DNA from: Diphasiastrum complanatum
Taxonomy: Eukaryota > Streptophyta > Lycopodiopsida > Lycopodiales > Lycopodiaceae
Assembly (NCBI GenBank): GCA_029204225.1
Contig: CM055109.1
Span: forward strand, 2,786,145 to 2,850,144
Direction of reading: 5' to 3'
Length of the DNA: 64,000 nt
How positions within the stretch are numbered: the first letter of the stretch is position 1; every line of letters starts with the position of its first letter. Positions 22,671 through 34,960 of the stretch are shown in pieces. A program made the position numbers and the translations under genes. The notes under the pieces were generated by a model. That model did not search any database, was not told the origin of the DNA, and was given only the letters and a program-made list of their open reading frames with translations.

Positions 22671-23394
22671 AGGTGTTTGTTAACACCACCTATTTTATGA
22701 AAATTTCATCCTTTCCTGGTTTTTCATGGAGCTGAGTCCTATCTATGCTACCATTCTCTGAACCCTAAAAATCTTAGGGTGGTTTCAGAGTAGGTTAAGT
22801 GAGATTGCCTGGCTACTTATTGTATGTTACCAATCCTCAATAGACATCAACATATTCTTGCAAGTTTTTTGCCAACTTCTAATTTTGGCATTGCCTTGTA
22901 AAAGGCAATATTGTGTGTTTGAGTTGTTTTTAGCACACATGTTAGGGGAAAAAGCCTGCTTGTGCATGAAGGCTGTATCATTGACATGTTTCTATAGAAA
23001 ACAGAAATGGGCCACCAAATTCTCAACAAAGAGCATTTCATTTTGCAACTATATTTTCAAATTTCAAACAATTTGCTGGAGTTTTGATATTGTTGCATTT
23101 TATTTTGCAACTATATTTTCAAAGTTTATGACAAATTTCAAAGTTTTGTTTCTAGGTAATAAGTGCTTGTGAAAACATGTAGAACTATTTAACGCTGAAA
23201 TCATTATAAGGGAGTGTGATCTATCAACAATGTTTTGAACTCTCAATTGTGGCTTTGATACAATAAGAAATATTTTGATTCTTTAGAAAATTACAAAGGC
23301 TACTATGACATTGTGCTTCATAATTGTCTTATAATCTACCATGACATTGTGCTTCTATGAATTCCTTTGCATATGAAGTCCATCCATTAATAAA

Positions 23395-23470
23395 TGCTTG
23401 TCAACTGGTTAGCTTGGCATCCAAAGTTTCTTTGGTCCTAGGTTTGAGCCTCCCCTTGGAAACCAAGAAC
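23395..23470 (+). repeat. tRNA-derived SINE-like remnant
   Basis: The sequence GGTTAGCTTGGCATCC resembles a tRNA D-arm/A box, and 25-30 bp later AGGTTTGAGCCTCCCC resembles a T-arm/B box (GGTTCRANYCC). No intact cloverleaf or acceptor pairing is visible, so this is a tRNA-derived SINE head or degraded tRNA pseudogene, not a functional tRNA. Confidence 0.4.
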
Positions 23471-26400
23471 CATTAATAGAAGTGTAACAAAACCTTTGTT
23501 AGCTTAGGCCATAAATAGTTATTTCTCTAGCGTGTTCAATTTTTTATATACAATAAAAAACCAAGAGATTTTTTTGAAATGAATTTTGGCAATTGGGGTC
23601 ATGGCTCATACATGCATGCTATTCTAGTTGTTGCATGTATTTTTTGTAAACAATTTAAAAAAAGATTTTTGCATTTGTGAGAATTGAGAAGCAAGGCCAC
23701 AAGATTAAGTTTGAAAAATCTTGTATTTGATCAATTTTGGAAGATAATTAGTAGTGATGGTACTAAGGCACATGATGGTACTAAGGCACATGAATCATTG
23801 GAGTCATATTTTGATTTGATTTTTGCTATCCAATTGGATAATAGAAACATAATTTGAAACCTATGAAAGTCCTACATGCATTATGCATGGCTAAATTCAA
23901 ATATTCACATATCTTCTCTAGACGCTCCGTGACTTATAGGTAATAAATTGAATTGAACTATTACTCATAAAATTCACATGCATGTCAAAATCATCAATTT
24001 TGTGACTTTGAAATCTATATGCTCCCCTAACCATTATCTCAATTTTCTTAAGGTAGAGCCTATGCTCTTCAAAAGTAATTTGCTTCTCAAAAATTGATGT
24101 CAATAGCAAAATTATGAAAGGCTTAAGTAAGCTATCTAATACAACAAAAATAATATCAAATTAGCAATTGTTTTATTGACTTTTATAGATTTATCCATGA
24201 TATTCTTAATCATAATAAAGTATTGAAGTTTATTATTCAGGTGGATAGTTTTTGATGCATTGGTTGTCTTGTATAATTGTTTCATTTATGGATTATACTT
24301 GAATATTTGGTATTACATTGTTTCGCTACCATGGTAATGTAGACAACTCTTTTCTTTTCACATTATACTCCTAAGCTTCTAAGTCTCTTGTAGGTCTTGA
24401 CTCGTCACTAGTCACAATATCTTGTGTGTTTTATAATCTACCATGACATTTTGCATTTTGAGTTTTTGAGTAAGGAGTTCTTCAAGTTTTAGGTTGAATG
24501 TGAGAGGAGGCATGGCCAAATACTAGTTTTTTTATTTATTTTTCAAGCTATATTTGACAGTCATAGCATTTTAAACATTTAATGCATTTTTAAACATCAA
24601 ATTAGCATGTTGAAAGCAAGAAATCAAGAAATTGGATAAGAAAAAAAAAATTAGGCAAAGTAAGATAAAAATGATCAATGATCATTTTATACATTGTCTC
24701 AAATTAGAGCATGATCAAGCTCTCATGTGATGGTACCAAGGCACATGAACCAAGATCTTAAATAGGAGTTTCAAAGTACCTAGAAAGTTTAAAATTAAAC
24801 AAATGTAGGATACCTCCAAATTAGCACGATTTCTTCTATTTATAGTGGCCCTTTTGCCTCTGGTATGATGAATTTGGCATCTTATTTTGCTAAATTGGGC
24901 CTTACAATCATTCTCGCAAATCTTGCTATTTACAATATTTACAAACATAACGTGGTTGTTCAAGCTTGTTATTAACTATTTTATTGACTGGTTTAATTTA
25001 TATTTAGCTCCATAGCTATAGTTAGCATTACTTATTATTGAGCACATGGGCTAGTTACATAAGGGACATGATATTTTTAGTTTGCGTGGTGTTAGGCCAA
25101 CTTCGGGCTGGTGCAATATAATTGCAATGTTTTAGATTTTTTGTTGTATTATAATAGTTGAATAGACAAGTTAAGATAAATCGTTGTAGGAATGGTTACG
25201 ACTTGTCTATATGTAGAAAATTGACAATCTTACAATTTTTGAAGGAGTAGCATGGTTATCAAGAAAAGAATCTATGATATTAGACCTCTAACAATGATGT
25301 GAAACAACCATCTCACAAACACTAATCAATACCTCTTACACAACATGACATACACTTATCTGCATAACATACTATGAACTCAAGCTCTTACATATCAAAT
25401 TCATAGGAACTAAATTATGCAATTGTCTACAAAATTGAACACTACACCACTGGACATTAACAACAAGCTATGTCTTGCTATTACAAAAGAATCGCTACAA
25501 TCAAACTTTGGCTACAAAGAATTTGACCACATGGAACTGGTTTTCCATGATGTGCCAAGGAGGACCACAAACATTTTTCAACACTATTTTGTGTTGAAAC
25601 CAAATGTAATGTTTGGAACAAACTTAATTCATATATTGAACATGCTTGTAGTTATCTTAACCACAACACATACTTGTGAGCCTCGATCGGAATGTGGAAG
25701 ATATACAATTCCAAATTAAAATGCTCTCACTTCAAAAAAATGCCACAATTTTTTATTTTTGTTACAAAAGTCCACATTGTGAAAGCCAACATCACCATGG
25801 TGTATTGCAGATAAGACATATGCCATTTTACATTGACACATTGTTAGATGGTATCATCGATTTTATTGACAATTTCATTTCATGCGATTGGACCTGTGCT
25901 TATACATAATATAGACACTCAAACTTATAAACATAAATGAACTTGTTTATATACAAAATTTAACACATTACAAATTTTTCTATCCATGCCCACCATAGCC
26001 ACATGTAGTGATTCTCATCATGCCAAAAAATTATATCACACAATTAAAAAAAAATGTAACAACATATATGAGAATATGCTAGAAATCAACACATCATGCG
26101 AACATACATTCAATACATGGTTGAGTTCATTTAAATTAGCAACTCATGATTGCATTTGACTATTATGAAGTAGCTTAGGAAAATATGACAACATTTTTAG
26201 GTCGAACACCAAAAGTTATCTATACCAATGGTTTTAATCCTTGTATCAATGCATATGGAATGTTGATATGTGTTTATGATCCATATGCAATTGTAGTGTA
26301 GATGCAAATTATTGTACATCATCGTATTCAACCAAAAGTGAAGGCACTACTCCTAAAACACTAAAAACTACATTGCAAGCAAATATAAAAAATCACGATG

Positions 26401-26638
26401 ACACTACTACATGATTGAAAATCAAGAGCAATCTCTTTCAAATACACAACAAATGATTACATAGTTTTCCACTTGCATTGCACTCACACTTCCATTGCAT
26501 AGCTCAACAAGAACAACTACTCTCATTGTACATATCTCAACGTAAATTCAAGCTACAAAGTTAACAAACCAAATTCCACAAACATACACCACTGATCTAA
26601 AATCGAAAGACATCTTGCACAACTAGGGTGCCCACACG

Positions 26639-26673
<35 letters not shown>

Positions 26674-26680
26674 CACACAC
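26639..26680. repeat. (CA)n microsatellite
   Basis: A run of about 20 CA dinucleotides with one AA interruption. There are no neighbouring genes. Confidence 0.95.
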
Positions 26681-28859
26681 AAAAATTTAGTTAAAAGACT
26701 GTGACTCTAACCTTCTAGTTTATGTGTCATAGTAAAAAACAAAAGGAGAAACCGACAAAATTGTGACTGTAACTTTGATTGAATAGCTAATTTGGCACTT
26801 CTTTTTTGTTGTTTAGCAATAGCTAGTTGTTGTTACTACAACTTAGTTAAAAAAAGAAAAAACTTCCAGTTTAAGTTATGCTAGACTAATAATTATGAGA
26901 ATTTAGCTCTCTATGCTCTGGCACCTATGTGTTTTTGCATTACTCTTTTTATGATTTTATATGGCATCCTAGATGGTTTGTCTAGAAGATACTTCTTCAA
27001 GCTCTAGCTAGATTTCCTGTTGATGTCTTGTTTAATGTTGGTATGTGGAACGTGGACTGATTTGCTAGTATAAAACTTCATTTTTTTTTGATAATTAGTG
27101 GTCTCTAGTTGTTGATACAATATTTGCATGAACTGTTGGTTTAGGTTGCAAGAACCTTGCTAACATTGATGTAGCATGTCATGGGCTGCAAGTGGTGGTG
27201 GTTTTGGTGCACCTTTCCTTTGCCTTAATGCAATGTTGGAAAAAGCTATATATTGGCTGCTTTTGTTATGGTTTGCCCATCTCATGGCTGTGACTCGTTT
27301 TGCTCTGATTTTGATGTAGATGCCCTATTTTCTAGAGTGCCTATTGTGGCTTTGGGTGCGCCTGATTTGCTGGTAGTTGATTGTGTCATTTCACTTTTCT
27401 CTTTCCATGGAGCTTCTGAAAGGCGAGTCTTCTTGGGTTGCTTTGGTTGCCATAGTTAGACTTTTACTGGTGTCGTGGTTAGATAAGTTTTTTGGTGTTG
27501 GCTTTGTTAGTTTTTTTGCCTCAATACACTTCTTGTTTGTGTTTTGGGTTTATTGGTCTTGCTGTTTGGTTGTGTGCTTATGGGCCTCTTTTGTTACTTC
27601 TTTGATTCTTGGGATACGTTTGGCTTTGTATGGCTTTCTCCGTTTTTATAATGCTCTTTGTTTTTGGTTGGTTGGTGGTTTCTTATGTACTCATGTATCT
27701 ATTGTTGCTTCTTTTTTTGTTCTTATAGTTATCCATATAGATGGTTCTATGCTTCTAGATGCTGTTTTTCCATTGTATGTTAACATGTTGCTATCTTGAT
27801 TTTTGGTTTCCCTTTCTAGTCGGTCGCTTCCTTTTTTTGACTTTGTTATTGTAGTTAGATTTTCTTGTTTTGCCTCTTTGATTTTAAACCTCGTATTGAC
27901 ACTTTTTTGTCTTATATTATGCGGTAGACAAGAAAATGTTGACTTCCTTAGTTGCTAACTATTGTTGTTGTACTGGCTATAGTTTGGTTAAACACCTTCT
28001 GCTCTTGTTTCATTTTTTAGTTTACTAGTCATTTTGGAAGAATGTAAACACTTTTGTTATTATTTTAAAATAAAAAATATCGTCACTTGTTGTGGACTAG
28101 CTATGTCTCACTTTTTTGTTCCACATAAAATTACTAAAATTGATGATTTTTAGTTGTTATCTCGTTAAAAAAAAGGGAGGCACCTTATACTTTAATTGGT
28201 AGGCCTTGTTATTTGTAGGTCTTATTCCTATCCTTGACATTTATCTTGAAGCTGATAAATTAGCATTTGGCTTGATTTATATTTTAAATAATACACACAC
28301 TAACAATTCTCGAAGACTTCAACATGCGTGCATATCTTTAAACAATCATACAAGGCATTTGACATTACAACATAATCTGAAACAAACAATCACAACAACT
28401 ACAATGATGTACAAGTGTTGGCTTGACCATGCGGACAAATTTATTCAGCTCAACACATTTTCATGAAATAACATATCATCATTGGGGCTACCATTTCAAG
28501 AATGTGATGTATATGCACCATAAACTATCAAACAAACAACTAAGTATATGAGCCATTAAAAAACAATCCAATAAAATAAACAAAATCTAGACAACCTACC
28601 CTCCAACATGACAAGGGCCTTTGTTATCCCTTGTTCGTGTCGATGTGACCCAACACAACACTAGTTAAGCAGTGCTATACTCAACATTTGTGATCAGAGC
28701 CATGCCCCATGGCTCGAAAACAACGATTCACCCATCCATCCATCCATTCGAAAGTATCATCCTTGTGAAAAAGATGAGAATATTGCTTCGGTGAAGAATG
28801 GTTTCACAATTTTCTGTGAAAAATGCAAAAATAAGCTTGGTAGAGGCCAAAAATCTTGT

Positions 28860-29635
28860 ATATAGGATAGACACACATGTGTGGAGCCTGTTCCCACGTG
28901 TGAAACTAGTGTACTTTTCATGTACCATAATCATATATGTTGTACATATGATTTAATTCAAGTTCTATTGGCTAAAATGGCCAAAAACTAGTTTTCTAGA
29001 GATATGACACATGGCACCAATCTAATGATTGCATGAGCAAAATATTTTGAATATGTGTCACATCCCATGTGTAGAGGACAGCTCACACGTGTGGAAATAT
29101 CTGAAGTAGGTGAGTTTTTGCTTCTAGAAGATTTCCATGAAGATCTCCATATAGTAGGAAAATAGACCAAAAATGCCCAAAATGGAAAGTTTTGATCCAA
29201 GTGTCAAATTGCATGATGGTGACAAGGCATCCTCACACGTGTGAGATCTGATGCATGATCAGTACCTCGAGCTCCAAAAGTGTATATATGGAGGCTTATT
29301 TGGCCATAATCAATGTGAGACACCAATCTTGGTTTTGGAAGCAATTTTGAGTGATTCTCTCCATTTGTCTACATTTGTTTTGATTGTTTTGAGGTTCTAT
29401 CAATGTGTACTTGATTTTCAGGTTGGAGTCCGTACTTAGACAAGGTTTCACATGTGGGAAACCAGAAAGTACACCTACCTTCAATTAATGATTGTTTTGT
29501 TAGGATTTTGTGTCTAGAATTGATCTAGATTGATCTTAATCTCAAGTAGATTGATAGATCAAGTAATCTGACAACCAATCCCTCTTGAGGATCAGATTAG
29601 GATCCACTCTTGGTCCTTTTTGTACTTTTTGCACA
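28860..29635 (+). repeat. Putative LTR with repeated ACACGTGTG motifs
   Basis: The right boundary is GCACA at 29631-29635, immediately before TGGTATCAGTGCC (29636-29648), a variant tRNA-Met primer-binding site. To the left, ACACGTGTG-like palindromes with a CACGTG core or near-match recur at about 28893, 29076, 29235 and 29439, spaced roughly 160-205 bp. They sit in weakly similar surroundings (for example AAAATGG-CAAAA and TGTCA-AT). A TATATATGG lies at about 29282. The left boundary is unclear; TGTTAGG at 29498 would instead give a very short 138-bp LTR. Confidence 0.4.
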
Positions 29636-29648
29636 TGGTATCAGTGCC

Positions 29649-32179
29649 CTAGGCCCTGGGTTGGGGAACTTGGGGTCCATGATTCTAGTGTGAATGGGGA
29701 CATGCTCTTAGGCACTGAAGTATGGGAAGGTGCTCTTAGACACTAAAGCACGTTAATGTGCGATATATCTCTAAGCGAAAAATGTGAATATTTCTTGCAC
29801 ACGTAATGCCATGTGCTCAGGTTTTCTTTGTATTTTGGGACCATCTCCGGGAGCAGAATGTGCATCCACTTTTTTCTCTCCTCTTGAATCAATACCTTAG
29901 CTTCCTCTATAGTAGTGTGCGTTCTCTTTCCTCTCTCACCTTCCCATAATGGCATTAGGCAGCGGAATGCCACAAACCCTCGGGTGTTCGTTGCTGGTCG
30001 GCCCCCCCCCGTATATTCGCACATGAACGCGATTGAGTGTTGAATCTTTATGTGCGAACGTCGAGTTGGCGAGTGTTGTGCTGAGCGCCTGCAACTTTGT
30101 GATCAATCCTAGATCGCGATCGAAGAAGCTCTTTGAAACTCAACCGCTCTCGCACTCGCAGGTTGCTCAAAGATTTTGATATATAGCACGGAGCAGCAAT
30201 TTTTCCGCATTCGAATTTTCAAGCATTTCCAGTTTCATCAGCAACCTCGATATATTTTGCAGCCTTCTTTGTCATCCTTGCTTAAGGCCTCGCTCTTTCA
30301 CAATTTCTTTAAATTTTTGCTGATAAAGATCTATTTGGAAGCTGCTATCAAATCAAGATTTTGAGTCCTTTCCAAGAAATTAGATCGCAATGGTAACCTG
30401 AAGCAAGGCGGGTGTTGTAGACTGTATAATTTGTGGCCTTTAGGTCTGATTCTGTGACAAAAAGCGGGATGAGAGCGACGGATGTGCTTGTAAAGCCAGG
30501 GGCTGCTGTTGGTGCCCTTTGATTTGCGAAAAATGCAAGCTGTGCTAATGTAGCTCAGGTGGCAAATCAAAATTTGCATTCAGAGACAAAGCTGCCAGCT
30601 ACTCTCATCGGCTCAGATTTTGAAGGCATGAGATCTTTCTTCACAAGTATGTTTTTGGAAGATGCCTCTAACCAGCTTTAGTTTTTATTATTCATTGTTG
30701 GATCGTGACAGTCTCTGGCGAATAGAACTCGAAATCCTTGTGATCGAAGGAGTCATATAAAAGTTAATTGACGAGTTGTATGATTGATGCTGATTTCTAC
30801 AAGATTTATTTTAAGTATTAATAGATATACTTTCTTCTTTTTACTGAGAAGAATATAAAAACCTTATTTGGTATGTGTTGTGTCGCACATCCAATAAGCG
30901 ACAGTCTTTATTTTTGAGTGCAGTGTTGGAGCTATGATTCAGCAATTGCGTTGCAATTGAATTTAGGGTTGGAACATAGATTATACACTTTTTTTCCTTG
31001 AAAAATCCACATGCCATTCCTTCTTATCCTTGTACTCAGTTTTGTGATTCTTATTGTTTGTATAGTTTAATAATGCTTTATACTCAATCGCACATTATGA
31101 TCAGGAACTTGTATGGAATGAGCATCTTGAAAGAAATGCCACATTGTTCTCAATAACATTCCGATTGTGACATTCTTTAGAACCTATTTTTTGAAAACAA
31201 ATAATCTATTTATGTGAAATTCAATACATAGAGCAAGCCTGCTTTCATGAACTTCTTGAATCTTCACAACACCTATTTTTTTAAGAATATTTGTGAATTT
31301 TATGTAAATGATAAAGCAGAAGCAGTATGGCTTAACTCAAAATTATGTTGGATATGTAAGGGTGGTTTCACCTAGGAGACCATGAAGTAGAAAGGGCTCA
31401 AGATACTCTCATCTCATTGGTTGAGGCCACTTCAGGTAACCTGATGAACATACAGGTCTATATATGAAGTATCTTAACCTCAATAACAGACACAACAAAT
31501 GAAAGCTTGAAGGAAACTAGCTAGGGAAGCAGCAACAATATAAGGAAAGGCTAAGCACCACAAGAAACCAAAGTTAGGAACTCCAAATGCTTGATTAGTG
31601 AGAGAAAGCAGGGCATGGGCCTCATAGAGGACGAGTCTTCCCTTACATACATAGAAACTATTGAGGTTTCATCATCAACATGAGTCTTATGCCACATGGC
31701 ATGCACACTTGGGCGCTTGGACCCAACTTGTACTTACTTACTTACTTAACTACAAAGATAGGTACAATATATTTACAATTAGATTGCCCCCATGACAAAT
31801 ATACAACATAAAACCAAGAGCACACACAAACTCTCACCAAGAGTTCCTAAGCAAGAATGACCAAGCAAGAGAGATCTCTCACTCCTTGTAGGCAACCTCC
31901 TTGCATGCTCTCTCCTTCTAGGCTGGCTCACGCAGCTGCTCTAGACATTAGTCCAACTCCAGTGCGTTCACAAGGTCTCAATCTCTAGTATAACGAATGC
32001 CAAATTAAAACTCTTTTGGCGAATCACTCGGGGCTTCCTTAGTCACAATTGGTGCACTCCTAACCCATGACAGAGGCTGGTTAAGCACATAACTAGGGAT
32101 GTAACATTCGCCCTTCCCCAAGAACATTTCTGTCCTAAAATGGAAGTGGAAAATTTCTCTCTAAACTCTTAGCAGACTT
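29649..32179. other. Unassigned region, GC-richer between 29.9 and 30.65 kb
   Basis: No protein family was recognised. The stretch 30000-30640 has a composition closer to the host exons and contains short frames without stops (for example 30540-30690, ending SMFLEDASNQL), but no start or splice pattern makes a convincing gene. It may be a 5' UTR/first-exon region of an unrecognised gene, or the interior of the element whose primer-binding site is at 29636. The rest is AT-rich with no clear content. Confidence 0.3.
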
Positions 32180-32520
32180 TCAAGAATTATCATCTTCACT
32201 GCTTCCTTTCCAGTGTACCAAGTGTTCACTAATAAGATGATATCTCAATCTCATGTCTCTACTGTTAAAAAATTTTTCAGGTACCAAAGGAGGTCGTGAA
32301 GCAGAATCATTATCGAATCCCAAGTCCTTATCTGGTCCCACGGTATTCCCTTTGTGTAAGCTCAACTTAAGTCGATTCACATGGAATATGACATGGACCC
32401 CGGTTCTTTTAGAAAGGTCTAACTGATAAGCTAAAGATCCATTCTTTTAACTATTTGGAAAGGTCCACAAAACCTAGTTGACAATTTATACTACATTCCA
32501 ATACGCACTACTATAGAATC
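32180..32520 (-). pseudogene. Ty3-gypsy integrase C-terminus with chromodomain
   Basis: On the minus strand the sequence reads RFCGPFQIV, then YQLDLSKRTGVHVIFHVNRLK, the standard C-terminal part of a gypsy integrase. It is followed by PEKFFNSRDMRLRYHLISEHLVHWKG, the core of a chromovirus chromodomain. Stops occur upstream (near 32505), and no RT of the same element and orientation was recognised. This is a chromovirus relic; the chromodomain normally directs integration towards marked chromatin. Confidence 0.8.
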
Positions 32521-33940
32521 TGTACGTATGCGCAAATATACTTAATCAACTACTTGAACTCTCAAGGAGATTGTTCAACTTAGTGTAACGTCATGCATGG
32601 TCTTGTGCACTCTGACATTTTCCTTTTCTAATTGAAGCATTCCATACAAGAAATTGAAAACCTTTTGGAAATGAAAATTGAGTTTCTTGGTAAACTTGTA
32701 TAGATGTAGCTCTTGCTTTTGGACTTTTATATCCCAGACTTCAGTATCCTCACCGGAAGCTAGTCTAACCATATATCGATGCTTAACAATTTCTACACAT
32801 CCAAGCAAGAACAACCAAAGATAATGATCAAAGAGCTTCACACATGTGAAGTACACCAAGTGTACGGCCTGCTAACAGCAAATAAGTTTACTTATCAGAT
32901 CCAAAGCATACATCCACAAAGAACTTGCTTAATAGAGTGAAAACACCAAGATTGCTCCCAAATCAATGTTTCTCATTAACCTCCAAATGGATCCATCATG
33001 GATCAAATACACAACCATCATAATCTCTCTCTAGGCTGCTTCCAGCACATGTAGGATAGCTCATTGTACTCATCTATATCTTGAATATTTTGCCTTCCAA
33101 ATGAGATAATTCATTAGGTCCAAATGAAATAGTACTGAAGGAGCACTCACAATCATAAGCATCAATCAAATCGATTTTAACAGAAGAGATTTTACCTCCA
33201 GGTATCTCTGTAAGCATTGCCATTGCCATTGATTAGGGCAACTCTTCATTATGTGATAGGCTTTCGACAAAGAAAACGCAAATTCTCTTAGCCTTTGTTC
33301 GAGGGAAATTTTTGTTTTTCTTATGGGCAATTTCATCTAGTTCATCAAAAACAGTTTCTATCCAAAAGGTTTCTTTTTCCATTTTTCTTGCTTCTCCTTC
33401 AAAGGAACTAGTTGCTTTCGAGAGGTCACAATTGTGGCAGCAAAGATTTGTGCGATCTGGATCACTTCCTCGATTGAAGCAAATAAGTTTTACCGACATT
33501 CATTTTGATATTCTAGCTGTAGTGCCATAATGATTTGCCACTTAGCCAAGGTGATATCAAAAGTAAGAACCTTGCTCAACAAGTCCATAAACTTCTGAAC
33601 ATAACCTTCAAAACTCTTAGACACATGTGACACGACATTGACTTTTGGTACTTTACGAAGTCATCTAGAACAACAAAAGCTTGTCGGAATAGCTCTTGAA
33701 ATTCAAGACAGGTGCTCATTCTAGACTAAAGATCTCGCCACCAAGAAGAAAAGAACTATTGCTGCAATCTAGTTGTCGTCCAGTGTCGCATGCAAGTCAA
33801 AGTAACGTGACCATTGGTACAATTGTTGCATTTGAGCGTCATGTTTGAAATGTGAACACAAGGCTTGAGCTAGTTTTGGGGATGGACTCGCTTGTCAACC
33901 TCCTTATAGGATGAGCCTTAAGGAGTAAGAAGAGGTGAGA
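32521..33940 (-). pseudogene. Degraded minus-strand retroelement sequence, probably gypsy
   Basis: This stretch on the same strand as the chromodomain relic contains open pieces with many stops (for example 33233-33499 and 32575-32859) that I cannot assign. At 33540-33900 the minus strand gives gag-like phrases (WSRYFDLHATLDDN, LLLGGEIFS, SYSDKLL) in several frames. It is plausibly the remaining body of the same gypsy element with most of pol deleted. Confidence 0.35.
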
Positions 33941-33949
33941 AGGATACTC

Positions 33950-34960
33950 GACTAGTCATTTAAGATGTGTGTAGATTACTGTGGCTTGAATAAGATCACG
34001 ATAAGCATCATGATTTGTGGCATGCATTGCATGGAGCAAAGGTGTTTAGCAAGATCGATCTTAATAGTGGCTATCATCAAATCTATATTACAGAGCGCGA
34101 TATGCCAAAGACGGCGATTCATATGTGCTTTGGGCATTATGAGTTTTTCATATCCCTTTGGACTGACTAACGCTCCAACGATGTTCATGATGCTAATGAA
34201 CAATTCACTTAGGGACTATATGGATTAGTTCATCTTTAATTTTGTCAATGACATCTTAGTGTACAATAAGTCGATTTCTAACCATACTAGGAACGATATT
34301 CAGGGCATGAAAAACTTTGCTGCGTATGCCAATGATAAGAACACTAAGTTGTGTATGACTCAAGTGGTTTACCTTCGTCACATAGTGACTATAGAGGGAA
34401 TTGTTGTAGATCTAAGGGGGCTGTGATATTGAGTTGGCCTTGACCGACTAACTTTTGTTAGCTATAGTATTCTTAGATTTCTGTGTACTTTATCGCATAT
34501 TTGTTGAGAACTATTGTTGGTTAGCAGCTCGGGTGAAGGAAATTGAAGATAGTTTAGAGGCACTAAAGGAGGCAGTGGCCACTACACGTGTGCTCAAAAT
34601 TGCTGATAGCTAGAAGCCATTTCATTTAGAGACCGATGCTAGTGACGTTGTAGTAGGGGTAGTCCTCAGGCAAGAAGGGAGGCCGATGGCTTTTGAAAGC
34701 AAAAAGCTAACTCTTGCTTAGCAGAGGTCCCTGGTACATGAGATGAATATGTATGCAGTTATGCGTTTACTCAAGGTGTTGCGATACTATTTATATGGTG
34801 TCTAATTTCATGGATATACTAACCATCATACTCTCAATATTTTTGTAATTGGCTTAAATTGAAAGGTCGCTAGGCTAGGTGGGCCGAGCTCATGCAGGAG
34901 TAAGGCTAAGAGAATGTGGTTGATCATGCATTATCTTGTATGTTGTATCAGATGTTTTTC
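33950..34960 (+). pseudogene. Ty3-gypsy RT and RNase H remnant
   Basis: Plus-strand reverse transcriptase: MCVDYCGLNKITI, then degraded sequence with a frame change, GHYEF-like and PFGLTNAPTMFMMLMNNSLRDYMD, FIFNFVNDILVYNKS (the FxDD core now FVND) and a thumb-like YLRHIV. RNase H follows at about 34610 with FHLETDASDVVVGVVLRQ, GRPMAFESKKLT, a TAG, VHEMNMYAV and LRYYLYGV. The orientation is opposite to the neighbouring chromodomain relic, so two gypsy copies have been brought together. Stops, frameshifts and loss of one catalytic Asp make it inactive. Confidence 0.85.

Larger units (their letters stand above)
22680..28780. other. Long intergenic AT-rich region
   Basis: No host gene is recognised. 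Short direct repeats occur near 23030-23110 (GCATTT-ATTTTGCAACTATATTTTC) and 23756-23791 (GATGGTACTAAGGCACAT twice). A (CA)n microsatellite lies at 26639-26680 and a tRNA-like remnant at about 23395. The open frame at 27253-27799 translates into hydrophobic, Phe/Val/Cys-rich sequence that reflects a T/G-rich stretch rather than a known membrane protein. Confidence 0.4.

Noticed and set aside
23395-23470. Functional tRNA gene
   Set aside because: A- and B-box-like sequences are present, but no acceptor stem or complete cloverleaf can be drawn. Kept only as a SINE-like remnant.
27253-27799. Frame of 140 codons with hydrophobic, membrane-like translation
   Set aside because: The hydrophobicity follows from a T/G-rich stretch (Phe, Val, Leu, Cys, Trp codons). 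No family motif, no upstream promoter and no splice structure were seen.
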